DNA of 47,836 bases. It comes from a virus. Position 1 is the stretch's first letter, and every line of letters starts with the position of its first letter. The DNA lies in the IMG/VR virus record IMGVR_UViG_3300025174_000034, positions 1 to 47,836 of that record; one strand, 5' to 3'. The position numbers and the translations under genes were made by a program. The notes beneath the pieces were generated by a model. That model saw only the letters and a list, made by a program, of their open reading frames with translations. It was not told the DNA's origin and searched no databases. Below are positions 16,480 through 23,048 of the stretch, piece by piece.

Positions 16480-17170
16480 AAATTGAGATAGGTATGGACA
16501 CTCGAAGTCTGTTCGGGCAACAGAGTGTTACAGTCCCTCGTTGGCGTGTGACAGCCGGCTGACGAGTTCGGGGTAGCTGCCGGCAGGGGTGACGGCTTGG
16601 GGTAGGGCTGACGGCGGGCATACCCCGTAGTGGCGCTTGTAGTGCCCCGTAGGGGGATGCAAGCGTCCGGCATAGCTGCTACGCTCCGCGAGTGCTCAGC
16701 GAACGGGAGAGGCGCCTATAGAGAGGCGTAGGGGCATCGCCCCCTAACCACCTGCGAGCGATGCCACGCGACGCAGGCATAAACCCGATACGTGTCGGCA
16801 GAATCCGAACGCTGCTAAGAACGGGCAACCGGCGGATACGTCATCGATGACTCGACCTACGGCCGCGAATAGCACAGCGAGCACCGTAACTATCGAGGGA
16901 GCACGCCTACCATCTGCGACGACAGTGGCGGTATGCCCGCACAGTGTCGAACGAACAGCGCGAAGCGGTAGCGGTCTAGCGTGAGCGAAAGGTGACGCAA
17001 GCAAGGGGTCATACGCGAAACGAGCAATCCTCGAAGCGACCGTAAGCCGTGAGCGAAGTGAGACACGTAGCAGCGGGAACGTCATAACGCCGAGTGTCGC
17101 GGGGGAGCCTATAGAGACGGTTCGGCGTGCTCGTCCCTGGTAAGGGGACAGTGTAAGCCTATGCGCACAC
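16480..17170. other. GC-rich gene-free region, possible structured RNA
   Basis: About 690 bases with no convincing gene on either strand and base use unlike the flanking genes. It holds many local hairpins: GCCGGC pairs near 16552 and 16581, AGGGG/CCCCT near 16730-16742, a 12-base palindrome GTCATCGATGAC, and GTCCC/GGGAC at 17133-17149. GCCTATAGAGA occurs twice (16714 and 17107). TTACA-TCCC at 16528-16537 could pair with GGGA-TGTAA at 17145-17156 and close the region. It could be a long leader or a large non-coding RNA; I cannot match it to a known class. Confidence 0.4.
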
Positions 17171-17188
17171 ACGAAAGGAACACACAGC

Positions 17189-17542
17189 ATGGCGTTTCTC
17201 ACTGACATCGATCGTTCTAACTACGTCGTCCACCCGTTCCGCACGAATGGCGAAACCCTCGCGGACTTCCGCGCGTTCGTCGCGGGGGACATGGCGCAGG
17301 CGTTCGTCCGCTGTTCGTCGCAATCGGCCAAGACTGCAATGCAGAGGGTCGCGGAGACGAACGGGTGGGAGAAATACCTTGGTAAGAAAGGCAAGAACCT
17401 CCGCAAGGCAACCTACTCGGCCGAAGGGTTTCACCGCGCGGTGACTAAGCTCGCGGAAAGTGGAATCGTCGTCACTCGTCTCGCGAATACGTCCGACGAT
17501 TCCGACGTTATCTTCGAGCTATCCCGCTCGACCGTTAGCTAA
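17189..17542 (+). CDS. Hypothetical 117-residue protein, first rightward gene
   Basis: ATG behind GAAAGGA. Basic, mainly helical protein (AVTKLAESGIVVTRLANTSDDSD near the end) with strong coding character in this frame. It follows the GC-rich region and may be the first gene expressed to the right. No family recognised. Confidence 0.7.
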   Translation: MAFLTDIDRSNYVVHPFRTNGETLADFRAFVAGDMAQAFVRCSSQSAKTAMQRVAETNGWEKYLGKKGKNLRKATYSAEGFHRAVTKLAESGIVVTRLANTSDDSDVIFELSRSTVS

Positions 17543-17605
17543 GCAACTACACACTCCGCGCATAGGCTCACAGTGTCCCCTAGCTAGGCGGAAAGGTGGT
17601 GAACC

Positions 17606-17689
17606 ATGCCGCAGTATCCCTCGCAACAGTCGCGCGGGCTGTTACTGCTACTTGTGCTATGGACACGCGACTATGGCTCGAAAGGCTAA
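17606..17689 (+). CDS. Possible 27-residue peptide
   Basis: GGAAAGGTGGTGAACC precedes the ATG. The peptide has a Leu-rich core (GLLLLLVLW) and overlaps the start of the next gene by 17 bases. It may be a small membrane peptide or simply a translated leader for the following gene. Weak support. Confidence 0.35.
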   Translation: MPQYPSQQSRGLLLLLVLWTRDYGSKG

Positions 17690-17924
17690 GAGTCGCGGTA
17701 GGAACTTGCGCCGCACCGAAACGCAAGCGGCGTTAGATACCGCGCGCTACGTATCAGGTGAACGTGGACGTTCGCCGGGAATGGAGCGGATTGCAATATC
17801 CGCGTCGGCGCCACGATTGCCGCGCAAGTTTCCGCGAACGCGTAAGACTCTCGCGGTCGTAGCACCGAACGGAGAACTAGCACACATGGTGACGTACTAC
17901 GTAGACCCCGCATCGTTGCGATAG
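17673..17924 (+). CDS. Basic 83-residue protein
   Basis: Starts MARKAKSRGRNLRRTETQ and stays strongly basic to residue 58 (LPRKFPRTRKT), ending in a short beta part (AVVAPNGELAHMVTYYVDP). The high Arg/Lys content suggests nucleic-acid binding. It is followed closely by a terminator. A longer frame begins at 17460 but overlaps the preceding gene, so the internal ATG is preferred. Confidence 0.6.
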   Translation: MARKAKSRGRNLRRTETQAALDTARYVSGERGRSPGMERIAISASAPRLPRKFPRTRKTLAVVAPNGELAHMVTYYVDPASLR

Positions 17925-17960
17925 AAAACTTCTCGCGCATGGATTCTTCGCGCGGCAATA

Positions 17961-17990
17961 CAAAGAGAGCGGAAACGCTCTTTTTGTTTG
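17961..17990 (+). terminator. Rho-independent terminator
   Basis: AGAGCG, loop GAAA, CGCTCT, followed by TTTTGTTT. The A-rich 5' flank extends the pairing into the T-run. It ends the first rightward transcript (17189-17924). Confidence 0.85.
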
Positions 17991-18034
17991 GCTGCGATCC
18001 AAAACCGAAATTTTTACGAAAGGGGGTGAGTAAG

Positions 18035-18235
18035 ATGACAACGCAGGAGTTGCAGTCGGAGTTCGAGCGGAAAAAGCACACGCTCGACGAGCTTGCAATG
18101 CAGGGTCTCATTACGCATGAAGCGTATGAGAGCCTGCTCGAACGTGTGAAGGACGAGACGTTCTTCGCAGTAAGTGTCCAGTGCGACATCGATGCACTAC
18201 CCGTTACAGTCTTGCGGAATGGACGGGCCTACTAG
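18035..18235 (+). CDS. Hypothetical 66-residue helical protein
   Basis: AAAGGGGGTGAGTAAG precedes the ATG. The N-terminal 45 residues are helical and charged (MTTQELQSEFERKKHTLDEL then LITHEAYESLLERVKDE). The pattern resembles short-C-terminal-domain-like helices. The frame is open upstream to 17939 but that part overlaps the terminator, so it was dropped. Confidence 0.68.
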   Translation: MTTQELQSEFERKKHTLDELAMQGLITHEAYESLLERVKDETFFAVSVQCDIDALPVTVLRNGRAY

Positions 18236-18251
18236 TAGAAAGGACGCCACA

Positions 18252-18527
18252 ATGGACGAAGTGACGCTCACGCAAGAGGAGGTCGCAGATATTGCGCTGG
18301 CGCTTAGCTATGACCAGCGATATGCGAACTTCACAAATCTTGCGAACAAGCGCGCCGTACAGAAGGAGTGCAAGAGAATTGGACTCCGCACGTTTTCGCG
18401 AACGGCGCATGGTTCGCTGCTCGATCCGCGCTATACCGTCGAGGGACGAGACATTCCTGATCGCGGTCTAGCGAACGACTACAGGCACTACACTCCGAAG
18501 TTGTACGTCCTCGAAGTCGAGCGGTAA
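18252..18527 (+). CDS. Hypothetical 91-residue protein
   Basis: AAAGGA lies eight bases before the ATG at 18252. The product (MDEVTLTQEEVADIALALSY) is helical with a basic middle and ends YTPKLYVLEVER. An upstream in-frame ATG at 18174 lies inside the previous gene and was rejected. No family recognised. Confidence 0.68.
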   Translation: MDEVTLTQEEVADIALALSYDQRYANFTNLANKRAVQKECKRIGLRTFSRTAHGSLLDPRYTVEGRDIPDRGLANDYRHYTPKLYVLEVER

Positions 18528-18536
18528 GGAGGGATG

Positions 18537-18626
18537 ATGCAAAAACTGCTCGATATGTTCCGTTGCATTCTTTGCGGCGGGCCGCATCCGTACCGTTACT
18601 GCCCCCATAAGGAAAAGGAGGAATGA
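18537..18626 (+). CDS. Tiny zinc-knuckle-like protein
   Basis: Twenty-nine residues: MQKLLDMFRCILCGGPHPYR then YCPHKEKEE. The spacing Cys-x2-Cys-x3-His-x4-Cys is close to a CCHC zinc knuckle. AAGGAGG precedes tandem ATGs at 18534 and 18537. Its own end supplies the AAGGAGG for the next gene, which overlaps it by up to four bases. Confidence 0.6.
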   Translation: MQKLLDMFRCILCGGPHPYRYCPHKEKEE

Positions 18627-18799
18627 TGCATCTTTTCGAGCCAATCCAAGACGAAGGGAAGCTCGAAGCGGCAATCTTCAACGCTTCGAAGTTGCCGACC
18701 GCAAACGGAAGCATGATCGAAGCGTTTGCGAAGGCTCTCGAAGTCAAGAAACTGCAATCTGAGCCGATGGATGGCAACCTTCGCAAAGCTTTCTGTTGA
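18626..18799 (+). CDS. Hypothetical 57-residue protein
   Basis: Tandem ATGs at 18623 and 18626; the second is better spaced from AAGGAGG. Amphipathic helical protein (GKLEAAIFNASKL then MIEAFAKALEVKKLQ). Last gene before a convergent leftward gene. No family recognised. Confidence 0.62.
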   Translation: MHLFEPIQDEGKLEAAIFNASKLPTANGSMIEAFAKALEVKKLQSEPMDGNLRKAFC

Positions 18800-18815
18800 A
18801 TCACGCAGGAAGTTT

Positions 18816-18859
18816 AGTGATACATCGAGTTGCCTAGGCATGAGATTCGGTGTATCGCT
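18816..18859. terminator. Long hairpin between convergent genes
   Basis: Thirteen base pairs form between AGTGATACATCGA (18816-18828) and TCGGTGTATCGCT (18847-18859), with two G-U pairs on the rightward transcript. The palindrome TGCCTAGGCA lies in the loop. It sits between the ends of the rightward 18799 gene and the leftward 18890 gene. A modest T-rich tail (ATGTTTCCT) follows on the plus strand. It may end transcription from both sides. Confidence 0.5.
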
Positions 18860-18875
18860 ATGTTTCCTGATCTTT

Positions 18876-18897
18876 ATGAATAGCGAGGGCTATTCAT
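18876..18897. terminator. Short perfect hairpin at the 3' end of the leftward gene
   Basis: ATGAATAGC and GCTATTCAT form nine base pairs around a four-base loop. It includes the stop codon of the leftward 18890-19180 gene. No T-run on either side, so it may protect or trim the mRNA end rather than terminate. Confidence 0.4.
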
Positions 18898-19180
18898 CTG
18901 GTGGTTTTCCGTATTTGGCTATGGTTTCTTTTACCTGTTTGTCAAGTTCGGAGTCTCTAGCCTTTGTCAAGCCTTTTCGCTGTCTCCAGTGAAATGCGCG
19001 TTCGATGTAAAAGCCTGCGATATTTTGTGGGCATTTTGAGGGAGATTGCCGAACGCGCAGGGCTATTGTTTTAAGCGCAGTTTCGAGCGTAGCCCTGTCC
19101 AACCATTCCTCGGTTATCTCTTCTCCTTCTTCATCAAGCCATATAACGTAAAATCCCTCGTAATCGGACTGTTGCAGCAT
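18890..19180 (-). CDS. Lone leftward gene, hypothetical 96-residue protein
   Basis: The only leftward gene among rightward ones. AGGAG lies eight bases before the ATG. The product is acidic at the start (YVIWLDEEGEEITEEWLDRA), basic in the middle (ERAFHWRQRKGLTKARDSE) and helical throughout. A tandem operator-like region sits directly upstream (19212-19263), so it may be separately controlled, possibly a regulator. No family recognised. Confidence 0.72.
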   Translation of the reverse strand: MLQQSDYEGFYVIWLDEEGEEITEEWLDRATLETALKTIALRVRQSPSKCPQNIAGFYIERAFHWRQRKGLTKARDSELDKQVKETIAKYGKPPDE

Positions 19181-19211
19181 TATCCATTCTCCTCTCGATA
19201 GGGGGTGTCAT

Positions 19212-19263
19212 AGTATAACGTGATTCTCTCGGCCGATCACGTAACAGATTTACGGTTTGTTAC
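19212..19263 (-). promoter_or_regulatory. Promoter with two tandem inverted repeats
   Basis: On the minus strand TATACT (19217-19212) is a good -10 box for the lone leftward gene. Immediately upstream lies ACGTGAT-N11-ATCACGT (19218-19242), and overlapping that is GTAACA-N11-TGTTAC (19241-19263). Both repeats have the same 11-base spacer, which would put the half-sites on the same DNA face. This looks like an operator region for a dimeric repressor. Confidence 0.55.
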
Positions 19264-19634
19264 TTAGCCTCGAAGCTCGGAGGAAACCCGATCCGCGTTT
19301 CTCCTGCTAACCTCCCCTTTCCTCTAAGTAACTAACTAACAACTACTACTACTAACTACTACTACGTACTGTAGAGGCAATCTGAGTTTCGCAACAATTG
19401 ACTAAAGTCACGGCATAGTTTTCCAATTAGTTTCTACCTGCAAAACGGCCGCTTTCACGTAGGCAAACGGAAACCTCGTTGCCTAGTTGAAAACGACCGA
19501 CCGCAAACCCTTTATCCATGCGGGCCGTTCTTTAGACTTCCTTTACAATGCGTTCACGAGAACGGCTCTCATTATCGCCTAAGTAACGTTGCACCCGCAA
19601 GTGATTGCCTTCGCAGCAAACGGAAAGTGCCCGT
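19264..19634. other. Gene-free regulatory gap with ACT-rich run
   Basis: No gene seen. It contains GGAGGAAAC/GTTTCTCC as an imperfect hairpin near 19290-19313, a low-complexity run of TAAC and ACT triplets at about 19326-19372, and several AT-poor stretches up to the promoter at 19635. The ACT run could be a protein-binding site or an origin element, but nothing decides this. Confidence 0.4.
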
Positions 19635-19663
19635 TTGGAAAACGAGCGGGATTCTTCTACAAT
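19635..19663 (+). promoter_or_regulatory. Sigma-70-type promoter for the rightward gene run
   Basis: TTGGAA (19635-19640), a 17-base spacer and TACAAT (19658-19663): four of six and five of six consensus bases. The start would fall near 19670, about 34 bases before the ATG of 19704, which has GAGGAGG. It is the best-formed promoter seen in the window. Confidence 0.65.
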
Positions 19664-19703
19664 CGGCAGGAACGCGAGGCGTTCGCAGAGAGGAGGTAAG
19701 CGT

Positions 19704-19988
19704 ATGACGCTCGAACAGATTGACGGTGCGATTGCACAGTGCATATCGCATTGTCGATTGCTCGAAGAGACGGATTACCATTCCGTGTCTCTTCGCAGCG
19801 TGCTCTACAAACTCGGCTTCACAGAGATCGAAGCTGATGAGGTCATAGTCGACGTAGCAGCACGCGGTTTCGATTACTGCATCGACAGTATTATCCTTCA
19901 CGGCGACGGACAAAGATGCCCAGGTTTCGCAACCTATTGGGGGCCGGATCAACTTCGCTCCCGACTCAACAGCATTAGGAGCCGATGA
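19704..19988 (+). CDS. Hypothetical 94-residue protein
   Basis: GAGGAGGTAAGCG precedes the ATG. The product is helical at the start (MTLEQIDGAIAQCISHCRLL) with a segment LYKLGFTEIEADEVIVDVAA that looks like a compact helical bundle. First gene of the main rightward run. An upstream in-frame ATG at 19605 lies before the promoter and was rejected. Confidence 0.72.
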   Translation: MTLEQIDGAIAQCISHCRLLEETDYHSVSLRSVLYKLGFTEIEADEVIVDVAARGFDYCIDSIILHGDGQRCPGFATYWGPDQLRSRLNSIRSR

Positions 19989-20176
19989 TGGAAATGTCCG
20001 AGAAGATCGAACTCGGAAAGATGATCGTACAGACCGCAGAGTTTTTCAATCAGCGCATTACACAGTTGATTGAGAACGCGGTTACTGAGGAGGGTGCCAC
20101 TATGTCCTCGATGTTCTACACAACCGACGAAGAGTTGCGCGATGCAATACGCGCATACATCGGAAGGCACGCATGA
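19985..20176 (+). CDS. Hypothetical 63-residue helical protein
   Basis: ATGATGG at the start overlaps the upstream stop (TGA); either ATG is possible. Amphipathic helices (LGKMIVQTAEFFNQRITQLI and DEELRDAIRAYIGRH). No family recognised. Confidence 0.65.
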   Translation: MMEMSEKIELGKMIVQTAEFFNQRITQLIENAVTEEGATMSSMFYTTDEELRDAIRAYIGRHA

Positions 20177-20295
20177 AGCATCAACGTAAGACAAACCGGC
20201 CCATAGGTTTGTCAAAGAAAGCAATCCGCAAGATGGCAGCGAAAGCGAGGAAGGATGCGAGACTACTCCACGCTCAAGAAGCTTCGAGCGGGTGA
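20173..20295 (+). CDS. Tiny basic protein, 40 residues
   Basis: ATG overlaps the upstream stop (ATGA). The product is highly basic (MKHQRKTNRPIGLSKKAIRK), which suggests nucleic-acid binding. It overlaps the next gene by 41 bases in another frame, so one of the two may start later than shown. Confidence 0.5.
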   Translation: MKHQRKTNRPIGLSKKAIRKMAAKARKDARLLHAQEASSG

Positions 20296-20509
20296 GATCG
20301 TAGAAGTCGATGGGATCAGTCTTCGCATGATCGAAGGAGAAATCGAACCCGGAGATTTCTACGTCGGAGAAAGAAATCAGGGGGCGAAACTAGCAATCTG
20401 TCGCGAAGTGGTCTATAGCGGCGGATTTCCAGACTACATCCATGCCGAAGATCCCTACATCTATAGCTACGATTACAACGAGTGCGTGAAAGTCGAGGAG
20501 GCATGCTAA
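20255..20509 (+). CDS. Hypothetical 84-residue protein
   Basis: GAGGAAGG precedes the ATG. Beta-rich protein with KKLRAGEIVEVDGISLRMIEG and GDFYVGERNQGAKLAICREVV. The frame is clearly coding. No family recognised. Confidence 0.7.
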   Translation: MRDYSTLKKLRAGEIVEVDGISLRMIEGEIEPGDFYVGERNQGAKLAICREVVYSGGFPDYIHAEDPYIYSYDYNECVKVEEAC

Positions 20510-20721
20510 CGCTCAATGAAGCAAAGAATCTCCAACGCGGGGATATCCTCATCGACCGTCAGAACAAACGGTGGAAAGTGAACGGAATGGTCAAACTTTG
20601 GAAGCGTGATGCATCCCGCATACGCATTCCATTGAAGCACGGACTTTACTCTTACGATGCAATAACCGGCGCGGATTTCGACCGCGAAGGAAACTGCGAA
20701 CTGCTCACGAAGGAGGCATGA
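20503..20721 (+). CDS. Hypothetical 72-residue protein
   Basis: GAGGAGGC precedes the ATG at 20503, which overlaps the upstream stop by seven bases. The sequence LQRGDILIDRQNKRWKVNGM and KLWKRDASRIRIPLKHGLYS is an SH3-like beta pattern with many basic residues. No family recognised. Confidence 0.7.
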   Translation: MLTLNEAKNLQRGDILIDRQNKRWKVNGMVKLWKRDASRIRIPLKHGLYSYDAITGADFDREGNCELLTKEA

Positions 20722-20909
20722 TGGACGACCCGGTTGGGCATCTTGCGGAGGTTTGGTACAACAATCCTAACCACGATCCTATCGACCGCGCCGGAGAACT
20801 TCTCGGAAAAGCGTTCGCTACGTGGTGTGAACGGATCGCGAAAGACATTGAGGCTGGAGATTTCCAGCATCTTTGGCACATCTATTACGACCGCAACTAC
20901 GCATCGTAA
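20718..20909 (+). CDS. Hypothetical 63-residue protein
   Basis: ATG overlaps the upstream stop (ATGATGG). Helical and aromatic (EVWYNNPNHDP, WCERIAKDIEAGDFQHLWHI). Ends nine bases before the tRNA. No family recognised. Confidence 0.66.
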   Translation: MMDDPVGHLAEVWYNNPNHDPIDRAGELLGKAFATWCERIAKDIEAGDFQHLWHIYYDRNYAS

Positions 20910-20917
20910 AACTTTAT

Positions 20918-20988
20918 GCGCCGCTGGTGTAACGGGAGCATACTAGGCTGTAACCCTACAGGACGAGGTTCAAATCCTCGGCGGCGCA
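20918..20988 (+). tRNA. tRNA-Tyr (anticodon GTA)
   Basis: Acceptor GCGCCGC pairs with GCGGCGC; D arm has loop TAACGGGAG; anticodon stem CTAGG/CCTAC with loop CTGTAAC, so the anticodon is GTA at 20950-20952; T arm CGAGG-TTCAAAT-CCTCG. CCA is not encoded. The first anticodon-stem pair is C-C. The variable region has only four bases, whereas bacterial tRNA-Tyr normally has a long variable arm. Confidence 0.82.
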
Positions 20989-21042
20989 TTTGTGTAACTC
21001 ACAATGAGTTGCCAATCTACGCACAAAGAAAGGAGGGTAGAC

Positions 21043-21471
21043 ATGAAAGTCGTAGGTTATACGTATGACGCGGACACTCACTGTCCAGATTGCACGAAGG
21101 AATATGTCGAGAGCTTATCAATCAACGACGAGCCCGAATATTCCTGGGAGGAACTAGTCGAGAACGAAGTCGCAACGGATTCAGAGAACAATCCGATTCA
21201 TCCGTTGTTCTATACGGATGAAGCCGGAGATTCTCCCGACCACTGTTCGGATTGTGGCGCGTTCATCGACACGTCATGGACTGGCGAGACGATGAACTAC
21301 GCAATCGAAGCACTCGCAGAGTACGCGCTGAACGGTGAAGGAAACACCGAAGCACTTGATGAATGGCGCAAAACGCTGTACTGGTGCGTCGGTGCTACAA
21401 CCGTTCAAGAAGCTGCAATCATAGCGTTCGACAACCGCAGAGAAGTAGAGAAGGATGCAACTACAGCTTGA
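21043..21471 (+). CDS. Protein with two CxxC zinc ribbons
   Basis: A 142-residue acidic protein. CPDC near residue 14 and CSDC near residue 67 could bind one zinc together. AGGAGGG lies seven bases before the ATG; an upstream ATG at 21004 overlaps leader sequence and was rejected. The 24 bases from 21027 to 21050 recur at 23033-23056, in front of another gene. Helical C-terminus. Function unknown. Confidence 0.73.
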   Translation: MKVVGYTYDADTHCPDCTKEYVESLSINDEPEYSWEELVENEVATDSENNPIHPLFYTDEAGDSPDHCSDCGAFIDTSWTGETMNYAIEALAEYALNGEGNTEALDEWRKTLYWCVGATTVQEAAIIAFDNRREVEKDATTA

Positions 21472-21505
21472 AATCCCAATCGTCACAACGTGGGGAAGGA
21501 GGAAA

Positions 21506-21715
21506 ATGGCCCTCAAGATTGTAAAGACGAGGGAATTTGAGCATGTCGGTGGAGAAGCAACTACCGTTCGGCTCTTTCCAAAAGATACTCTCGTCGTCGA
21601 AGTGATGGCGGAGGATGACGATACCTCTGTCGTTGAAGAGATTGAGATTAAGTGGGATGGGCAATCTCGCGCAGAAATCTCACTCTCTAATGGAAATGCG
21701 ACTATCTACACCTAG
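21506..21715 (+). CDS. Hypothetical 69-residue protein
   Basis: AAGGAGG precedes the ATG at 21506. Beta-rich and acidic (FPKDTLVVEVMAEDDDTSVVEE then IEIKWDGQSRAEISLSNG). An upstream ATG at 21455 overlaps the previous gene. No family recognised. Confidence 0.68.
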   Translation: MALKIVKTREFEHVGGEATTVRLFPKDTLVVEVMAEDDDTSVVEEIEIKWDGQSRAEISLSNGNATIYT

Positions 21716-21729
21716 GAAGGAGGAATGAA

Positions 21730-21912
21730 ATGGAAGCAACCGTAACACTCAAGCTTTCAGTTTCCGAGCTTGACACCATTCGAGACGCACTCGAACGCTA
21801 TCGGAACCTCCAGCATGCTCAGGGTCGAAATGAGCGTCTGAACCCGGCCGAAAAGCATGAGGCGCGAGCACTCGAAGCAAAAGCAGCCGAACTACTCGCA
21901 AAGCTGAGGTAA
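21730..21912 (+). CDS. Hypothetical 60-residue helical protein
   Basis: GGAAGGAGG precedes the ATG. Two helices, SELDTIRDALERYRNLQHAQ and NPAEKHEARALEAKAAELLAK, joined by a short charged linker, as in small helix-turn-helix hairpins. No family recognised. Confidence 0.68.
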   Translation: MEATVTLKLSVSELDTIRDALERYRNLQHAQGRNERLNPAEKHEARALEAKAAELLAKLR

Positions 21913-21915
21913 GAC

Positions 21916-21978
21916 GTGGAAAACAAATGGTTCGAATTCAACATCGGTTTGTACGTTGAAGCGCGGAGCCATAAGTAA
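21916..21978 (+). CDS. Possible 20-residue peptide
   Basis: GTG start behind GAGGTAAGAC, encoding MENKWFEFNIGLYVEARSHK and ending directly at the next ATG (TAAATG). It may be a genuine micropeptide or a coupling leader. Weak support. Confidence 0.35.
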   Translation: MENKWFEFNIGLYVEARSHK

Positions 21979-22338
21979 ATGGACATTCGTGGTCTGACTG
22001 TGATCCCCGATGTTGCCAATGCACATTATGGCGGCGAAGAGATACCGGAAGTAGTTATCCACCCCGATACCGGCGAAGAAATCGGACGGGTTGGCTATCA
22101 CTCAATCGACGGTTGGCGAGGTTACAATGAAGTCGAACCGCTCGACGGATGGAGAAAGGTAGGTGAAGGTTGCAACTGCGGTGATTGGAACGACACACCG
22201 CCTGGAACTTCAAACGACGAATGCGAAGCTCAGATCCGCGAACTTGCAGACGAGTATGGAGAAATCGTACTCGTGCTATGCGGAGGCAGTAACGTCTTTG
22301 CAATGCAATACGACGTACTAGCAAGGGAGGAGGAATAG
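21979..22338 (+). CDS. Hypothetical 119-residue protein with a Cys pair
   Basis: Begins MDIRGLTVIPDVANAHYGGE, then a Gly/Trp-rich middle (HSIDGWRGYNEVEPLDGWRK) with CNCGDW, and ends acidic. The next GTG overlaps its stop by one base. A weak GGAG lies ten bases upstream. No family recognised. Confidence 0.68.
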   Translation: MDIRGLTVIPDVANAHYGGEEIPEVVIHPDTGEEIGRVGYHSIDGWRGYNEVEPLDGWRKVGEGCNCGDWNDTPPGTSNDECEAQIRELADEYGEIVLVLCGGSNVFAMQYDVLAREEE

Positions 22339-22562
22339 TGCTACTAGACGCACAAGATCCATTCGGCGCATGGTCACGTGCGCATAATGGGCAGTTCGAT
22401 GTTGTTGGATTCATCATCGACTTTGAGAGCGGAGAGCTTTCAGACGATGAGTTGATCGAAGGTTTCCAACACCTAATCGACACTGGCACAGTGTGGCAAT
22501 TGCAGGGTTTCTACGGTCGCACAGCACAAACCCTAATCGACGCTGGACATTGCCACGTCTAA
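22338..22562 (+). CDS. DUF7417-like small conserved phage protein
   Basis: GTG start overlapping the upstream stop, with GGGAGGAGG before it. The 74 residues MLLDAQDPFGAW, FIIDFESGELSDDELIEGF, QHLIDTGTVWQLQGFYGRTA and LIDAGHC match a small protein type widespread in phages, which I recall as DUF7417. It forms a short helical bundle. Function unknown. Confidence 0.75.
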   Translation: MLLDAQDPFGAWSRAHNGQFDVVGFIIDFESGELSDDELIEGFQHLIDTGTVWQLQGFYGRTAQTLIDAGHCHV

Positions 22563-22576
22563 AGAAACGAGGATAA

Positions 22577-22768
22577 ATGGACAAGTACGAGGTAATTATT
22601 CGGGACAAGCAGACCGGAAACCGTTGGTCGATGATCTTCGATGCGGACGACTTTGGACATGCGGAAGATCAAGCGCGTGAGATTTCCGCCGATGGTCAGG
22701 TTTCATATTTGGCCGAGGATGACGAAATTATCCGCATCGACAAGGAGTACGAGGTAATCTACAGATGA
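22577..22768 (+). CDS. Hypothetical 63-residue protein
   Basis: ATG behind GAGGATAA. Alternating beta and helix (YEVIIRDKQTGNRWSMIFDA, DQAREISADGQVSYLAEDD, ending KEYEVIYR). Ends overlapping the next ATG by four bases. No family recognised. Confidence 0.68.
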   Translation: MDKYEVIIRDKQTGNRWSMIFDADDFGHAEDQAREISADGQVSYLAEDDEIIRIDKEYEVIYR

Positions 22769-23034
22769 GAGGGAAAGAAACCACACGAGCGAATAAGGTT
22801 GTCCGAACGTGGGGAGGCGTGAGGTTTACGCTAAAATTCGCGTGGGATCTCCGACTCGGAGATATCTACATCGAAGGTGCTCAACGCAACCCGGTCGATT
22901 GCATGCAAGTGCATGATTTCGATTGGGAAACGGACACTCTTACGATGCGAGACAGAAAGCAGATTGCCCGTGACTTCGAGGATTGGCTTCTCGACAACGG
23001 CGCAAGCTACATCGCAGAACTTCCCTATCTATAG
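22765..23034 (+). CDS. Hypothetical 89-residue protein
   Basis: ATGA overlap with the upstream stop. Segments VVRTWGGVRFTLKFAWDLRL and DWETDTLTMRDRKQIARDFE suggest an alpha/beta fold. Clear coding frame. No family recognised. Confidence 0.66.
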   Translation: MRGKETTRANKVVRTWGGVRFTLKFAWDLRLGDIYIEGAQRNPVDCMQVHDFDWETDTLTMRDRKQIARDFEDWLLDNGASYIAELPYL

Positions 23035-23048
23035 AAAGGAGGGTAGAC

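Noticed and set aside
16744-17208. Leftward 154-residue open frame
   Set aside because: Low-complexity, Arg/Val-rich translation without a ribosome-binding site, overlapping the rightward gene start; typical of chance open frames in GC-rich sequence.
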